DNA of 64,000 nt from Alphaproteobacteria bacterium (GCA_018828145.1 JAHJWO010000041.1:124001-188000); one strand, 5' to 3'. Counted from the stretch's first letter, positions 53,577 through 63,288 are shown. Program-made: numbers and translations. The notes: generated by a model not told the origin, from the sequence alone.

Positions 53577-56500
53577 TTGGAGTCCTCCAGATAGGCAAAG
53601 GCGGAGTTGGAGCGTGGCGTCCACAGCCCGCGCTGGCGGGCGTCGTTGAATTTGGCGATCAGCTCGTCATAGCCATGGTGATTGGCGGTGCGGATGAAGT
53701 CGCGGATGGCCTCGTCCTCGACGAAAGCCTCGAAAGCCAGGTCGAAATGGTGCGTCTTGACCGCACCGGTGGTGGCGGCGAAGGCGAACATGAAATCGAC
53801 CGTGGCGATGATCTCGAAGGCGCCGCGATAGCCATGGCGCTGCATGCCCGCCAGCCATTTGGGATTGACGACGCGGGAGCGCATGACGTGGGAGATCTCC
53901 TCCTCCAGCGTGCGGATCAGCGGGCGTTCCGGGCGGGAATGGTCGTTGTGATAGGCAGCGGGCTGGACACCGGTCAGGGTCTCGGCGGCGGCGGAGAGGC
54001 CGCCCTCGAACTGGTAGTAATTGTCTGAGTCGAGCAGGTCATGTTCGCGATTGTCCTGGTTGTGGACGACCGCGTCGATATCGCTGAGACGCGCGGCGAA
54101 GCGATCGCGCTCGGGCGTGCCGGCTGCCTGCGCACCATAGGCATACTGGCCCCAATCGAGCGCCTGGCGGCCGAGATCGGCCTTGCTGGTCCACAAACCG
54201 GAATCGATCAGCGCGTTGAGGCCGGCGCCGTAAGTGCCTGGCCTGGAACCAAAAATGCGGTGTCCTGCCGACAGCGCGGCATCGCGTTCTGACTGCCCCT
54301 CGGCCATCAGGCCCAGCGCATCGGTGCGCATGCGGGCGGCGATGGGGTTGTCGTCGGTGGGTTCGTCGAGCGCGCCGATGGCGCGGATGGCGCGGTCGAA
54401 CAGGGCAATCTGTGCCGGGAAGGCATCGCGGAAAAAGCCGGAAATGCGGAGCGTGACATCGACGCGCGGACGGCCGAGTTTGGGCAGCGGGATGATCTCG
54501 TAACCCGAAACGCGGAGTGAGCCCGGATCCCAAGTTGGGCGCGCGCCGATCAGCGCCAGGGCCTGGGCGATATCGTCACCGCCGGTGCGCATATTGGCGG
54601 TGCCCCAGACCGACAGGGCAACCGAGCGGAGGTGGTGGCCGTGGTCCTGCAAGTGGCGGAGAACCAGGCTTTCGGCGGATTTCCGGCCGAGTTCCCAGGC
54701 GGTGGGCGTGGGGACGGCGCGGCTGTCGACGGAGTAGAAATTGCGGCCTGTCGGGAGCACATCGAGCCGGCCGCGCGAGGGGGCGCCGGAGGGGCCGGGG
54801 CGAATGAATTTGCCGTCGAGGCCGTCGAGCAGAGCCTGCATTTCGGCGGGGCCGGAGGCGGCCAGGCGGGGGCGGATGAGGGTTTGGACTGTGTCGAGGA
54901 CGGCTGATGTGGCGGTCCAGGCGGGGTCGGGCATGAGGGTGCGATCGACGAGAGCGGCGGCGATGGCCTCGAGGTGTTCGACGACATCGCCAAGGGTGCG
55001 CGCCACAATTTCGCCCGCGGTATGAACGGTGAATGAACGCGATATCGGCGGACCGGACCACGGCTCGCCGAGCTTGGCCGTCAGTGGATCGAAACCAAGC
55101 TTGAGATCGTCAGCCAGGGCACGAATGAGCGAGGCTTCGCCCGCGCTCTCGCCGCGCGGCACGCGGGCCAGTGCGACAATGAGATCACGCTGGAGATCGC
55201 CCTGCGGCGACTGGCCGAAGACATGCAGGCCGTCGCGGATCTGGGCTTCCTTGAGATCGCAGAGGAAGTTGTCGATCTTGATCAGCGCCTCGGTCTCGTC
55301 CTCGGGCAGGCCGATATCGCGGTCAAGGCGAGCGTCGCGGGTGAAGTTGAGAATAAGCTGGCGCAGATTGGCCAGCCGCCGCCGGTCCATGCCGGAGGCG
55401 GCATAGTATTCGTCGAGCAGGGCTTCGAGGTCTTTGAGCGGGCCATAGGTCTCGGCCCGGGTCAGGGGCGGCACGAGATGGTCGATGATCACCGCGCCGG
55501 TGCGTCGCTTGGCCTGGGTGCCCTCGCCGGGGTCATTGACGATGAAGGGGTAGAGATGCGGCAACTGCCCCCAGAGCGCGTCGGGATAGCTCGCCTCGTC
55601 AAGCGCGGTGGCCTTGCCGGGCAGCCATTCCAGCGTGCCATGCTTGCCATTGTGGATCAGGGCATGCGCCGCGAATTCGTGGCGCAGCCAGAGATAGGCG
55701 GCGAGATAGGCGTGCGGCGGGACGAGGGCCGGGTCGTGATAGCTCGCCGTCTCGTCGAGCTGGTAGCCGCGGGCGGGCTGCAGCAGAATGGCGACATTGC
55801 CAAAGACCAGCGCTGGCAGATGGAAAGCGTCGTCGCGGATGAAGGGGTCGGACGCCGGATCGCCCCAGCGGGCGGTGACAGCCTCGCGGATGGGTGCCGG
55901 GAGGGCGCCGAAGAGGTCGGCGTAGCGGGCGAGGCCGAGTGTGGCCGGGGTGTTGCCCCGCTGCGGATTGGCGTTGGTGGGGCCGGACTGGAGGAGGGCG
56001 ATGAGGTTGGCGCTACTATCCGGCAAGGCCCCCTCACCCGTCGGCTGCGCCGCCGACCTCTCCCCCGGAGGGAGAGGTGAAGAAAGAGCGTACCCCGCCT
56101 TATCCAGTTCTTTCAGCATTCGTACCGTGGATTCGGGCGCGTCGTAGCCGACGCCGTTGGCCAGCCTGCCGTCGCGGATAGGGTAGTTGGCGAGGACGAG
56201 GGCGATGCGGCGGTCGGCGCGGGGTGTGGCGCGGAGGCGGGACCAGTTGCTGGCCAGGGACACGGCGCGGGTGATGCCCGAGGCATCGGGAGCGTAACTG
56301 GTGAGCGGGACCTGGCAGCGCTCGTGCCAGACCGCGTCGGCCTTGTGGCCGACCATGAGGCCGCCAAGGCGCCCGTCGACTTCGGGCATGACGAGGAACA
56401 TCGCCATGTCCTTGGAGGAGAGACCCTGGCTGTCGGCCCGCCACTGCGCCTCGGAGCGGCCGGACTGGATGAGCTGGATCACCGGCGCGTCGCTGGTGGA

Positions 56501-57403
56501 AAAGGGATTGGCCTTGTCGTCGAGCCCGTCAATGCCCAGCGCGAAGCCGGTCAGGTTGAAGATGGCGCTGGGTTTGACCGCCTCCAGCACCTGCTGCACG
56601 AAGCGGATGCAAGGCGCTTCCTTGAGCGAAGAGACCAGGATCGGCACCGGGGCCAAGCCCTGGCGCTCCAGCTCGGCAACCAGCGCCTCCAGCGTCGCCG
56701 TGCCGGCGCCCTCGAGGGCAGCGCGGTAGAACAGGATCGGCACATGCGCCGGCTTGGGCGCACCGGGCGGCAGGCACAAAGCGGCGCGGATGTTGTCGAA
56801 TTCTGTCACGCCCTGACCGGGATACCACAGGCCAAAACGGGCAAAGGGGGTGGGGGCCAGGTCGGCAAGAAAGCCCCCCTCACCCGGCGGCTGCGCCGCC
56901 GACCTCTCCCCCTGGGGGAGAGGTGAAGCAAGCAGATTGAATGCCTTGAGGATCGTATCGGCATTGTCCGGGCCGCCGGCGATGAAGAGGCTGTGCAGGC
57001 GGCTCCAGTCATCGGGATGGATGGTGGAGCGGGACTGCAGGATGGGGTCGGGATTGGCGTCGCCCGGCAGCAGCGCGAGCGGGATCCTGCGGTTGGCGCA
57101 GAGCGCGGTCAGCTCGTCCACGCCATACTGGAAATAGGCGGCCCCGCCGATGAGGCGGAGTACGACGAGGCGGGCATGGGCCACCGTCTGTTCCAGCCAG
57201 AGATCGACCGAAAGATTGTTGGACAGCCGCAGCGTATTGGCGAGGCGGAGTTCGCCCTCCCCTGCCCGGTCGGCGGCGCCGGCCAGCATGGCCAGTTCGC
57301 TATCGGCCGAGCTGGCAAAGACCAGCGCACCGGGGCGCTGGTTGAGGTCGATGGCCTCGCCTTCCTGCTGGATGGCGCCGGCCTGGGCGGAAAGGAGGTG
57401 CAC
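53573..57403 (-). CDS. cobN: Aerobic cobaltochelatase subunit CobN, with two in-frame palindromic repeat insertions
   Basis: A 1276-residue large subunit of the ATP-dependent CobNST chelatase that puts cobalt into hydrogenobyrinic acid a,c-diamide. Diagnostic segments: FGLWYPGQGVTEF, NGKHGTLEWLPGKATALDE, RGGDD-type MRTGGDDIAQALALIGARP and SRVVNPKWLAGMQRHGYRGAFE. Starts with GTG, 4 bp after the phnA-like stop. Two 54-55-bp repeats are in frame and encode SPLPQGERSAAQPPGEG (residues 160-176) and SPLPPGERSAAQPTGEG (442-458), both in linkers between conserved blocks. cobS and cobT are elsewhere. Confidence 0.96.
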   Translation of the reverse strand: MHLLSAQAGAIQQEGEAIDLNQRPGALVFASSADSELAMLAGAADRAGEGELRLANTLRLSNNLSVDLWLEQTVAHARLVVLRLIGGAAYFQYGVDELTALCANRRIPLALLPGDANPDPILQSRSTIHPDDWSRLHSLFIAGGPDNADTILKAFNLLASPLPQGERSAAQPPGEGGFLADLAPTPFARFGLWYPGQGVTEFDNIRAALCLPPGAPKPAHVPILFYRAALEGAGTATLEALVAELERQGLAPVPILVSSLKEAPCIRFVQQVLEAVKPSAIFNLTGFALGIDGLDDKANPFSTSDAPVIQLIQSGRSEAQWRADSQGLSSKDMAMFLVMPEVDGRLGGLMVGHKADAVWHERCQVPLTSYAPDASGITRAVSLASNWSRLRATPRADRRIALVLANYPIRDGRLANGVGYDAPESTVRMLKELDKAGYALSSPLPPGERSAAQPTGEGALPDSSANLIALLQSGPTNANPQRGNTPATLGLARYADLFGALPAPIREAVTARWGDPASDPFIRDDAFHLPALVFGNVAILLQPARGYQLDETASYHDPALVPPHAYLAAYLWLRHEFAAHALIHNGKHGTLEWLPGKATALDEASYPDALWGQLPHLYPFIVNDPGEGTQAKRRTGAVIIDHLVPPLTRAETYGPLKDLEALLDEYYAASGMDRRRLANLRQLILNFTRDARLDRDIGLPEDETEALIKIDNFLCDLKEAQIRDGLHVFGQSPQGDLQRDLIVALARVPRGESAGEASLIRALADDLKLGFDPLTAKLGEPWSGPPISRSFTVHTAGEIVARTLGDVVEHLEAIAAALVDRTLMPDPAWTATSAVLDTVQTLIRPRLAASGPAEMQALLDGLDGKFIRPGPSGAPSRGRLDVLPTGRNFYSVDSRAVPTPTAWELGRKSAESLVLRHLQDHGHHLRSVALSVWGTANMRTGGDDIAQALALIGARPTWDPGSLRVSGYEIIPLPKLGRPRVDVTLRISGFFRDAFPAQIALFDRAIRAIGALDEPTDDNPIAARMRTDALGLMAEGQSERDAALSAGHRIFGSRPGTYGAGLNALIDSGLWTSKADLGRQALDWGQYAYGAQAAGTPERDRFAARLSDIDAVVHNQDNREHDLLDSDNYYQFEGGLSAAAETLTGVQPAAYHNDHSRPERPLIRTLEEEISHVMRSRVVNPKWLAGMQRHGYRGAFEIIATVDFMFAFAATTGAVKTHHFDLAFEAFVEDEAIRDFIRTANHHGYDELIAKFNDARQRGLWTPRSNSAFAYLEDSK
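56029..56082. repeat. Palindromic repeat inside cobN, copy A
   Basis: A 54-bp element with two hairpins (CGGC-TGC-GCCG and CCTCTCCC-CCG-GAGGGAGAGG) behind CCCCCTCACCCG. It differs from copy B at three positions by my alignment and sits in the same cobN reading phase. Related elements lie in several gaps of the window. Confidence 0.85.
56874..56928. repeat. Palindromic repeat inside cobN, copy B
   Basis: Near-identical to copy A 845 bp away. The element includes CGGCGGCTGCGCCGCCG and CCTCTCCCCCTGGGGGAGAGG hairpins. It adds about 18 residues to CobN just before the conserved FGLWYPGQG block without disturbing the frame. Confidence 0.85.
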
Positions 57404-57407
57404 GGCG

Positions 57408-57626
57408 CTAGGCCTTCTTGAGGAACTCGGTGCGCAGAACGAGGCCCTTTACCTTTTCGGCATTGCACTCGATTTCGGCAGTGTCGTCGGTAAGGCGAAT
57501 GTTCTTGATCAGCGTGCCGCGCTTGAGGGTGACCGAGGTGCCCTTGACCTTGAGGTCCTTGATCAGCGTGACGGCGTCGCCATCACTGAGCTGGGTGCCG
57601 TTGGAGTCCTTGGTGATCTCGGTCAT
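57408..57626 (-). CDS. PhnA/YjdM-like protein lacking the zinc ribbon
   Basis: A 72-residue protein that matches the C-terminal domain of the PhnA (YjdM) family: KDSNGTQLSDGDAVTLIKDLKVKG, RGTLIKNIRL and LVLRTEFLKKA. E. coli PhnA has an N-terminal zinc ribbon, which is missing here. Despite the historic name, no phosphonate activity is implied. It is enclosed between cobW and cobN, 4 bp from the latter, so it is part of the riboswitch-led operon; why is unknown. Confidence 0.85.
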   Translation of the reverse strand: MTEITKDSNGTQLSDGDAVTLIKDLKVKGTSVTLKRGTLIKNIRLTDDTAEIECNAEKVKGLVLRTEFLKKA

Positions 57627-57659
57627 TTCTTATCCTTGGTTGGCCCACCGTGTCGCAGG

Positions 57660-57711
57660 CGCCCCCACCTAACCTCCCCCTGGAGGGGGAGGGACAGATC
57701 GAGGCCGGGCT
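57660..57711 (-). repeat. Half copy of the REPIN-like element after cobW
   Basis: One arm only: GCGCCCCCACCTAACC, then CCTCCCCCTGGAGGGGGAGG and the start of the spacer (GACAGATCG). It matches the right half of the composite at 45217-45330 in reverse and ends 5 bp from the cobW stop codon. Confidence 0.65.
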
Positions 57712-57715
57712 GGTT

Positions 57716-58774
<1,059 letters not shown>

Positions 58775-58847
58775 GCTGGATGAGCCTTGCAATAGGAGAA
58801 AGCGTCCCCGGCAGAGGCCGGGGACGCATCAGGTCATGACGGCTGGA

Positions 58848-59519
58848 TCAGCTATAGAGGCGCGGCGTGACGAGGCCGGTACGGCCCAGGCCCCGGGCCA
58901 GCTTGGCACCAGCCAATACGGCCAGATCCACCAGCGGCTCGAGCAGCACGACCAGCATATAGGCACCGCCGAAGGTGGCGACCGCGGTCAGGTTTTCCGC
59001 GCCGAAACCCTGGCCGTAGAGCGCCCAGAAGGCCACCCAGAGCACGACGCCGCCCTGATAGGTGGCCGAGAGGGCCAGGGCCTGGCCGTAGCTGATATCG
59101 ACATAGGGGGTATTGGGGGCAATGATGCGATCGGCGACCAGCTTGATGGCAAAGAGCGGCGCCAGCAGCGTCGTCACATTGGCGGCATATTGCGGCAGGT
59201 CGAAGGGGGCAAAGAACAGCCCCTGTAGCAAGAGGCCAAGCGCCAGGCCGATGGCGGCGGGCGCGGCGCCCAGGATCAGCAGCAGGGTGGAGCCGAGGAT
59301 GAAGTGGACCTCGCTGACTCCGACCGGGTAATGCGGCAGGACTTCAAAGAAGGCGAAGGCCGCAATGGCGGCGACGGCGGCGCGCGCCACCAGCGAGACC
59401 GCGCCGCGTTCGCGCGCGGCGTCGAGCGACAGCTTGACGGTGAAGGCGCCGGCCGCTGCCGCGGTGCCATAGGCGATCAGCATTTTTTCGGGAGAGATCA
59501 GTTCGGGTTCGATATGCAT
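58848..59519 (-). CDS. CbiM-like cobalt permease
   Basis: A 223-residue membrane protein with about seven helices related to the S component CbiM/NikM of ECF cobalt/nickel transporters. It begins Met-His-Ile-Glu-Pro; in this family the N-terminal Met1-His2 coordinate the metal. LALSATYQGGVVLWVAFWAL and HFILGSTLLLILGAAPAAIGL are typical. No CbiN, CbiQ or CbiO is adjacent. First gene after the cobalamin riboswitch. Confidence 0.85.
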   Translation of the reverse strand: MHIEPELISPEKMLIAYGTAAAAGAFTVKLSLDAARERGAVSLVARAAVAAIAAFAFFEVLPHYPVGVSEVHFILGSTLLLILGAAPAAIGLALGLLLQGLFFAPFDLPQYAANVTTLLAPLFAIKLVADRIIAPNTPYVDISYGQALALSATYQGGVVLWVAFWALYGQGFGAENLTAVATFGGAYMLVVLLEPLVDLAVLAGAKLARGLGRTGLVTPRLYS

Positions 59520-59675
59520 GTTCGTGTGTCCAGTGTGGATTTAGGGGAGGTGAGAGGACGCACCGGCGCGGGAGCGGCGGACGTCAAGGGATCATGCGTC
59601 CCGAAATGGACTCAGCCTGATGGTCTGGTCATGCACACCTCCGCCTGTCCCGCCGACAGCTGGTTTAAACACGAG

Positions 59676-59864
59676 GTGTTGGCAGGTCTCCTGGCTCGCG
59701 GGTCGCCGTGCAGCTCGGCCTTCCCGACCCGAAGGTCAGTGGCATAGTCGAGCGCACTCGCCGCTTACAGTTGCGGGGGCAGCCACGGTTTTGCGCCCTG
59801 ATGGGTACGTCGCACCGTGTTCCCTTTTGATTCCTCCGGCACAACGGCCTTTGGAAACCAACAC
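59676..59864 (-). ncRNA. Cobalamin riboswitch
   Basis: Read on the minus strand it holds, in order, the P1 5' strand GTGTTGG, AAAAGGGAACACGGTG, GCCCCCGCAACTGTAAGCGG, ATGCCACTG, GGGAAGG and the B12 box AGCCAGGAGACCTGCC, closing with CCAACAC. P1 is a perfect 7-bp match. It binds adenosylcobalamin and should lower expression of the downstream cbiM-cobW-phnA-cobN-cobO operon when the coenzyme is plentiful. The 156 nt between it and the first start lacks an obvious terminator; control may be at translation. Confidence 0.95.
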
Positions 59865-60068
59865 GGGAACTGGTTTGCCACCAAATGGGCGCAAGTGCAA
59901 CGGTAGCGTCCCGTTGCCCGGAAAACGGCGCCGCGGTCAACCCCGCGCCGGGCACTTGAGGGGCAATAGGGCGCCGCCTGGCTGGGGCGACTCACAGTAG
60001 ACCTCGCTCTGATCAAACCTCGTCCTGCGACACGCTCGGTATGAGGTCCAAGTTCCAAGGTGAGAGAG
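59865..60068. other. Intergenic region with divergent promoters
   Basis: This 204-bp gap must carry the promoter of the riboswitch operon on the minus strand and that of DUF2164 on the plus strand. I see no convincing -35/-10 pair, repeat or open frame in it. Confidence 0.45.
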
Positions 60069-60323
60069 ATGAAACCCATCAAGTTCAGCCGCGAGGAAAC
60101 CAAGGCCATCGTGGGCGAAATCCAGGACTATTTCCGCGAGGAGCTGGACCAGCAGATCGGCGCCATACCGGCGGAAATGCTGATGATGTTCTTCGTCGAC
60201 AAGATGGGCGCCTATTTCTACAACCGCGGCCTCTATGACGCCCAGGGCCTGATCCGCGAGCGCATGGACAGCCTCACCGACGAGATTTTCGGGCTCGAGC
60301 AGCCGACCAAGCATTTGCGCTAG
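60069..60323 (+). CDS. DUF2164 family protein
   Basis: An 84-residue protein of the DUF2164 family: IKFSREETKAIVGEIQDYFREELDQ-like helix, then EMLMMFFVDKMGAYFYNRGLYDAQ. The fold is predicted helical; the function is unknown. ATG 60069 with GAGAG upstream is preferred over the in-frame GTG at 60060. Confidence 0.85.
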   Translation: MKPIKFSREETKAIVGEIQDYFREELDQQIGAIPAEMLMMFFVDKMGAYFYNRGLYDAQGLIRERMDSLTDEIFGLEQPTKHLR

Positions 60324-60412
60324 GCGGGCCCTGCACAAATCGCGCTTTCGCGGCGTGGCCAATACGGCTAGATAGCGCCGCCGGGGCTGACCGGTTCGTT
60401 CAGGAGGAAGCC

Positions 60413-60769
60413 TTGGGCTTCAACTTTGCCACGCTGGCGCCGATCGGGCTGCTGGTCGCATCCAATCTGTTCATGACCTTTGCCTGGTATGGGCATCTCA
60501 AATTCCCCGCCACGGCCCTCTGGGTCGTGGTGCTGATCAGCTGGGGCATCGCCTTTTTCGAATACTGGCTGGCCGTGCCGGCCAACCGGATCGGCTATGG
60601 CGTCTATTCGGGCGCCGAGCTCAAGACCATCCAGGAAGTGATCTCGCTCTCGGTGTTCGTGCTGTTCGCGGTGTTCTATCTCGGCGAGAAGTTCACCTGG
60701 AACCACGGCATCGGCTTTGCCATGATCGCGCTCGGGGCGTTCTTCATCTTCAAGGGGCCGCTGAAGTAG
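60413..60769 (+). CDS. DUF486 (DMT-like) small membrane protein
   Basis: A 118-residue protein with four helices in the drug/metabolite transporter style (DUF486): LLVASNLFMTFAWYGHLK, ALWVVVLISWGIAFFEYWLAVPANRIG and SVFVLFAVFYLGEKFTWNH. It may form dimers as other four-helix DMT proteins do; the substrate is unknown. A TTG start at 60413 is supported by the strong CAGGAGG site 5-6 bp upstream. Confidence 0.88.
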   Translation: MGFNFATLAPIGLLVASNLFMTFAWYGHLKFPATALWVVVLISWGIAFFEYWLAVPANRIGYGVYSGAELKTIQEVISLSVFVLFAVFYLGEKFTWNHGIGFAMIALGAFFIFKGPLK

Positions 60770-60783
60770 AGCCTGGTCGGCTA

Positions 60784-60893
60784 CCCTCACCCAGCCTCCC
60801 CCTGAAGGGGGAGGAGCCGCATCAAGTGTGTGGCGAAATCTCGGACCGTCACTGGGCGGATCCCTCCCCCGACAGTGGAGGCGAGGTGGGTGG
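60784..60893. repeat. REPIN-like composite repeat after the DUF486 and aztD-like genes
   Basis: Arms CCTCCCCCTGAAGGGGGAGG and a decayed CCTCCCCCGACAGTGGAGG flank a ~48-bp spacer that resembles (inverted) the spacer of the 45217-45330 copy, including GTGTGTGGC. It stops 4 bp from the aztD-like stop codon. Confidence 0.7.
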
Positions 60894-60897
60894 CTTT

Positions 60898-62082
60898 CTA
60901 GTGAACGGCCCCTGAGCCGCCGACAGCAACGATATTGTAGGGCGCGCCGGCGACGGGGATGGCGCCGGTTTCTGTGAAGCTGGCAATGTCGATCAGGTGT
61001 ACTTGGCCCTGATTGGGGTCGGTTACGGCCACCACGTCGCCGGCCACGGCGATGCGCGGGCGCGGCAGGCTCCAGTCGCCATCCATGGAATAGGGCTCGG
61101 TCACCGCCAGAGACTGCACGATCTCCCCGGAGAGCACGTCGAGCTGGTTAAGCTTGCCGTCCTCGGTAAAGATATAGGCGAATTTCGGCCGGATCGGATC
61201 GACCGCGAAGTGAACGCGGCGGGTCGGCAGGTCGACGAGGCGATAGGGTTCGGCCTCGGCAGGATCGATCACCACGACCCTATCGGCCCCGTAATTGCCC
61301 AGGAAATACTGCATGCCAACGCCACCGAGGAAGGTGGTGGCCTTGCCGTCGGGCAGGCCATCATAGGACAGCTTGGTAACCTGTGGTTCGCCCGAACCGG
61401 AGACGATCAGCAGGCCATCGCCACAGCCGACGATCACCAGATTGCCCGAGGTGGCCTCGCCATGCAGGTCCGGGCAGGCATGGGTCTCGCCCAGGACCCC
61501 GCCATCGGCATCGAGCACATTGAGGCCGAGGCGCGGCTTCTTCTCGTCATCGGCATTGGCCACCGAGGTCAGCGTGTAGTCGCCCCAGGGGATGGCCACG
61601 CCGTGATGGGCGGTGCCGCTATCGAGCTGCTCGGCGTCGATCGCGCCATCATGGGCCCATTGCTCGGCGCTGAACAGGTTGATCAGGCCCGAGCCATCAA
61701 AGAACATCGCGGCCTTGCCGCCATGCTCGACGAAGTGGGCGGGCTTTTCCCCGGTCATCACGGCCTCGACCAGTTCAGGGTCGCTGATCTCGATATCGCC
61801 ATGGTCGCCGTGATCGTCGAGGGCAATGCCGCTGCGGATCACCGAGACCTGGTTGCCGGCGCCCTGCACGGCGAAGACGGCCCCATCGGTGGTGTAGAGC
61901 GCGGCCGGGCTGGCCAGCGGAATGCTGGCGAGCGTGTCGCCGCTGGCCAGGTCGATGGCAGTGACTTCGGCCTTGGCGTAGTCGGCAACGAAGAGGCGCC
62001 AGGCCGAGACGTGATCCTCGGCGATGGTGGGCAGGGTGAGCGCCGTCGCGGCGAGCAGCGGCAGGAGGAAGCGAGCGTGCAT
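60898..62082 (-). CDS. AztD-like periplasmic zinc chaperone
   Basis: A 394-residue exported beta-propeller-like protein (signal peptide to TIAEDH) resembling AztD, the periplasmic chaperone that hands zinc to the AztC binding protein in Paracoccus. Candidate zinc residues are the His/Asp cluster DDHGDHGD (residues ~88-95), HFVEHGG, and GTAHHGVAIPWGD. It lies downstream of the znuA-like gene on the same strand. Dedicated aztA and aztB genes are not seen nearby, so it may serve the ZnuA-ZnuC system. Confidence 0.82.
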   Translation of the reverse strand: MHARFLLPLLAATALTLPTIAEDHVSAWRLFVADYAKAEVTAIDLASGDTLASIPLASPAALYTTDGAVFAVQGAGNQVSVIRSGIALDDHGDHGDIEISDPELVEAVMTGEKPAHFVEHGGKAAMFFDGSGLINLFSAEQWAHDGAIDAEQLDSGTAHHGVAIPWGDYTLTSVANADDEKKPRLGLNVLDADGGVLGETHACPDLHGEATSGNLVIVGCGDGLLIVSGSGEPQVTKLSYDGLPDGKATTFLGGVGMQYFLGNYGADRVVVIDPAEAEPYRLVDLPTRRVHFAVDPIRPKFAYIFTEDGKLNQLDVLSGEIVQSLAVTEPYSMDGDWSLPRPRIAVAGDVVAVTDPNQGQVHLIDIASFTETGAIPVAGAPYNIVAVGGSGAVH

Positions 62083-62096
62083 GATGTCTCCGATAT

Positions 62097-62109
62097 GTTA
62101 GCACGTTAC
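62097..62109. promoter_or_regulatory. Weak Zur-like site upstream of the aztD-like gene
   Basis: GTTAGCACGTTAC keeps the outer GTTA...TTAC of the imperfect site at 63289-63301 but is not palindromic. It is 15 bp upstream of the aztD-like start. Low confidence alone. Confidence 0.35.
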
Positions 62110-62142
62110 GTTTGAGGCGAAATTTCGGGCGTGATGGTGGGC

Positions 62143-62164
62143 GCCCTCCCCGTTTTGGGGAGGG
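62143..62164. repeat. GGGGAGGG palindrome
   Basis: GCCCTCCCC and GGGGAGGG pair around GTTTT, about 60 bp upstream of the aztD-like start. It belongs to the GGGGGAGG hairpin group and is related to the composite element that begins 39 bp farther on. Confidence 0.5.
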
Positions 62165-62202
62165 ACAGGAGCGGGTTGGACAACAGTCGGCAACCAACGA
62201 GG

Positions 62203-62318
62203 CGCCCCCACCCACCCTCCCCCTGAAGGGGGAGGAGCAGATCGTGTTTTGGGGCAATATAGGTGATGATCACCGGGCGGATTCCTCCCCCTTCAGGGGG
62301 AGGTCAGGTGGGGGTGTT
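62203..62318. repeat. REPIN-like composite repeat after znuA
   Basis: Arms CCTCCCCCTGAAGGGGGAGG and CCTCCCCCTTCAGGGGGAGG with outer CGCCCCCACCC and GGTGGGGG borders flank the spacer CAGATCG...GGTGATGATCACCGGGCGG. It ends exactly at the znuA-like stop codon. The best preserved of the three composites. Confidence 0.75.
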
Positions 62319-63269
62319 CTAGCCCAGGCAGTCCACAAGGCTGGTTGCCAGTCCGCGCAGCAGATCCGGGTAGAGATCGACGCCTTCGGTCAGGGCGCCG
62401 CCCTCGGGGTCGAGCACGCCGGCTTTGGCCGGGGTGCCTTCGGTGATGGCGGAGATGATGGTGGGTTCGAAATTGGGTTCGGCGAAGACGCAGGTCACGC
62501 CCAGTTCCGCCAGCTTGGCCTTGAGCTCGTCGATGCGCGCGGCGCCGGGCATGGTGTCAGGCGTGACGGTGACCGAACCGGCCAGATTGAGGCCGAAGCG
62601 GGCTTCGAAATACTGATAGGCGTCGTGGAAGACGATGAAGGGCTTGTCGGCGACCGGGGCCAGCATGGCGGCCAGCTCGGCCTCGAGGGCGTCGAGCCTG
62701 ACCAGTTCGGCCTCGGCATTGGCCTGGTAGGCGGTGGCGTTTTCCGGGTCGGCTTCCGCCAGCGTCGTGGCGATCTGAGTGACCATCAGCTTGGCGTTTT
62801 GCGGATCGAGCCAGAAATGCATGTCGCCTTCGCCATGCTCGTCATGGTCGTGCTCATCCGCGTCATGAGCATGCTCGTCTTCGTGCCCTGCCTCGTCATG
62901 GGCGTGGGCCTCGAAGGCGCCGCCTTCGCGGACGGGCAGCAGGGTAATGCCGGGTGCATCGGCCAGCTCGACGACGGTGGCGCCGGTGGCCAGGGTGTCG
63001 AGTGCGTCGCCGAGGAACAGCTCCATGCCATGGCCGGTCCAGAACACGATATCGGCCGCTTCCAGCGCACCGGCGTCGGAGGGGCGAAGCGCATAGGTGT
63101 GGGGTGAGGCCGAGCCTTTGACGATGAGCGTCGGTTCGCCGACGCCCGCCATCACGGCCGAGACCAGCGAATGGACCGGCTTGATGGAGGCCACGACGCT
63201 GGGGGCGGCGATGGCGGTGGTGCTGAGGAAAGCCGTGGCCAGCAGGCTGAGCGGGGCGAGCAGTTTCAT
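62319..63269 (-). CDS. znuA: Zinc ABC transporter substrate-binding protein
   Basis: A 316-residue periplasmic zinc-binding protein (cluster A-I/ZnuA). Signal peptide 1-22; metal ligands His57 (ASPHTY), His151 (MHFWLDP) and the His in VFHDAYQYF; a His/Asp-rich loop at residues 121-151 with about eleven histidines. It captures zinc and delivers it to the ABC permease. It is divergent from znuC with Zur-like palindromes between them. AztC is a close alternative because an aztD-like gene follows. Confidence 0.9.
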   Translation of the reverse strand: MKLLAPLSLLATAFLSTTAIAAPSVVASIKPVHSLVSAVMAGVGEPTLIVKGSASPHTYALRPSDAGALEAADIVFWTGHGMELFLGDALDTLATGATVVELADAPGITLLPVREGGAFEAHAHDEAGHEDEHAHDADEHDHDEHGEGDMHFWLDPQNAKLMVTQIATTLAEADPENATAYQANAEAELVRLDALEAELAAMLAPVADKPFIVFHDAYQYFEARFGLNLAGSVTVTPDTMPGAARIDELKAKLAELGVTCVFAEPNFEPTIISAITEGTPAKAGVLDPEGGALTEGVDLYPDLLRGLATSLVDCLG

Positions 63270-63288
63270 CGGCGGGGCCTCTTGATAT

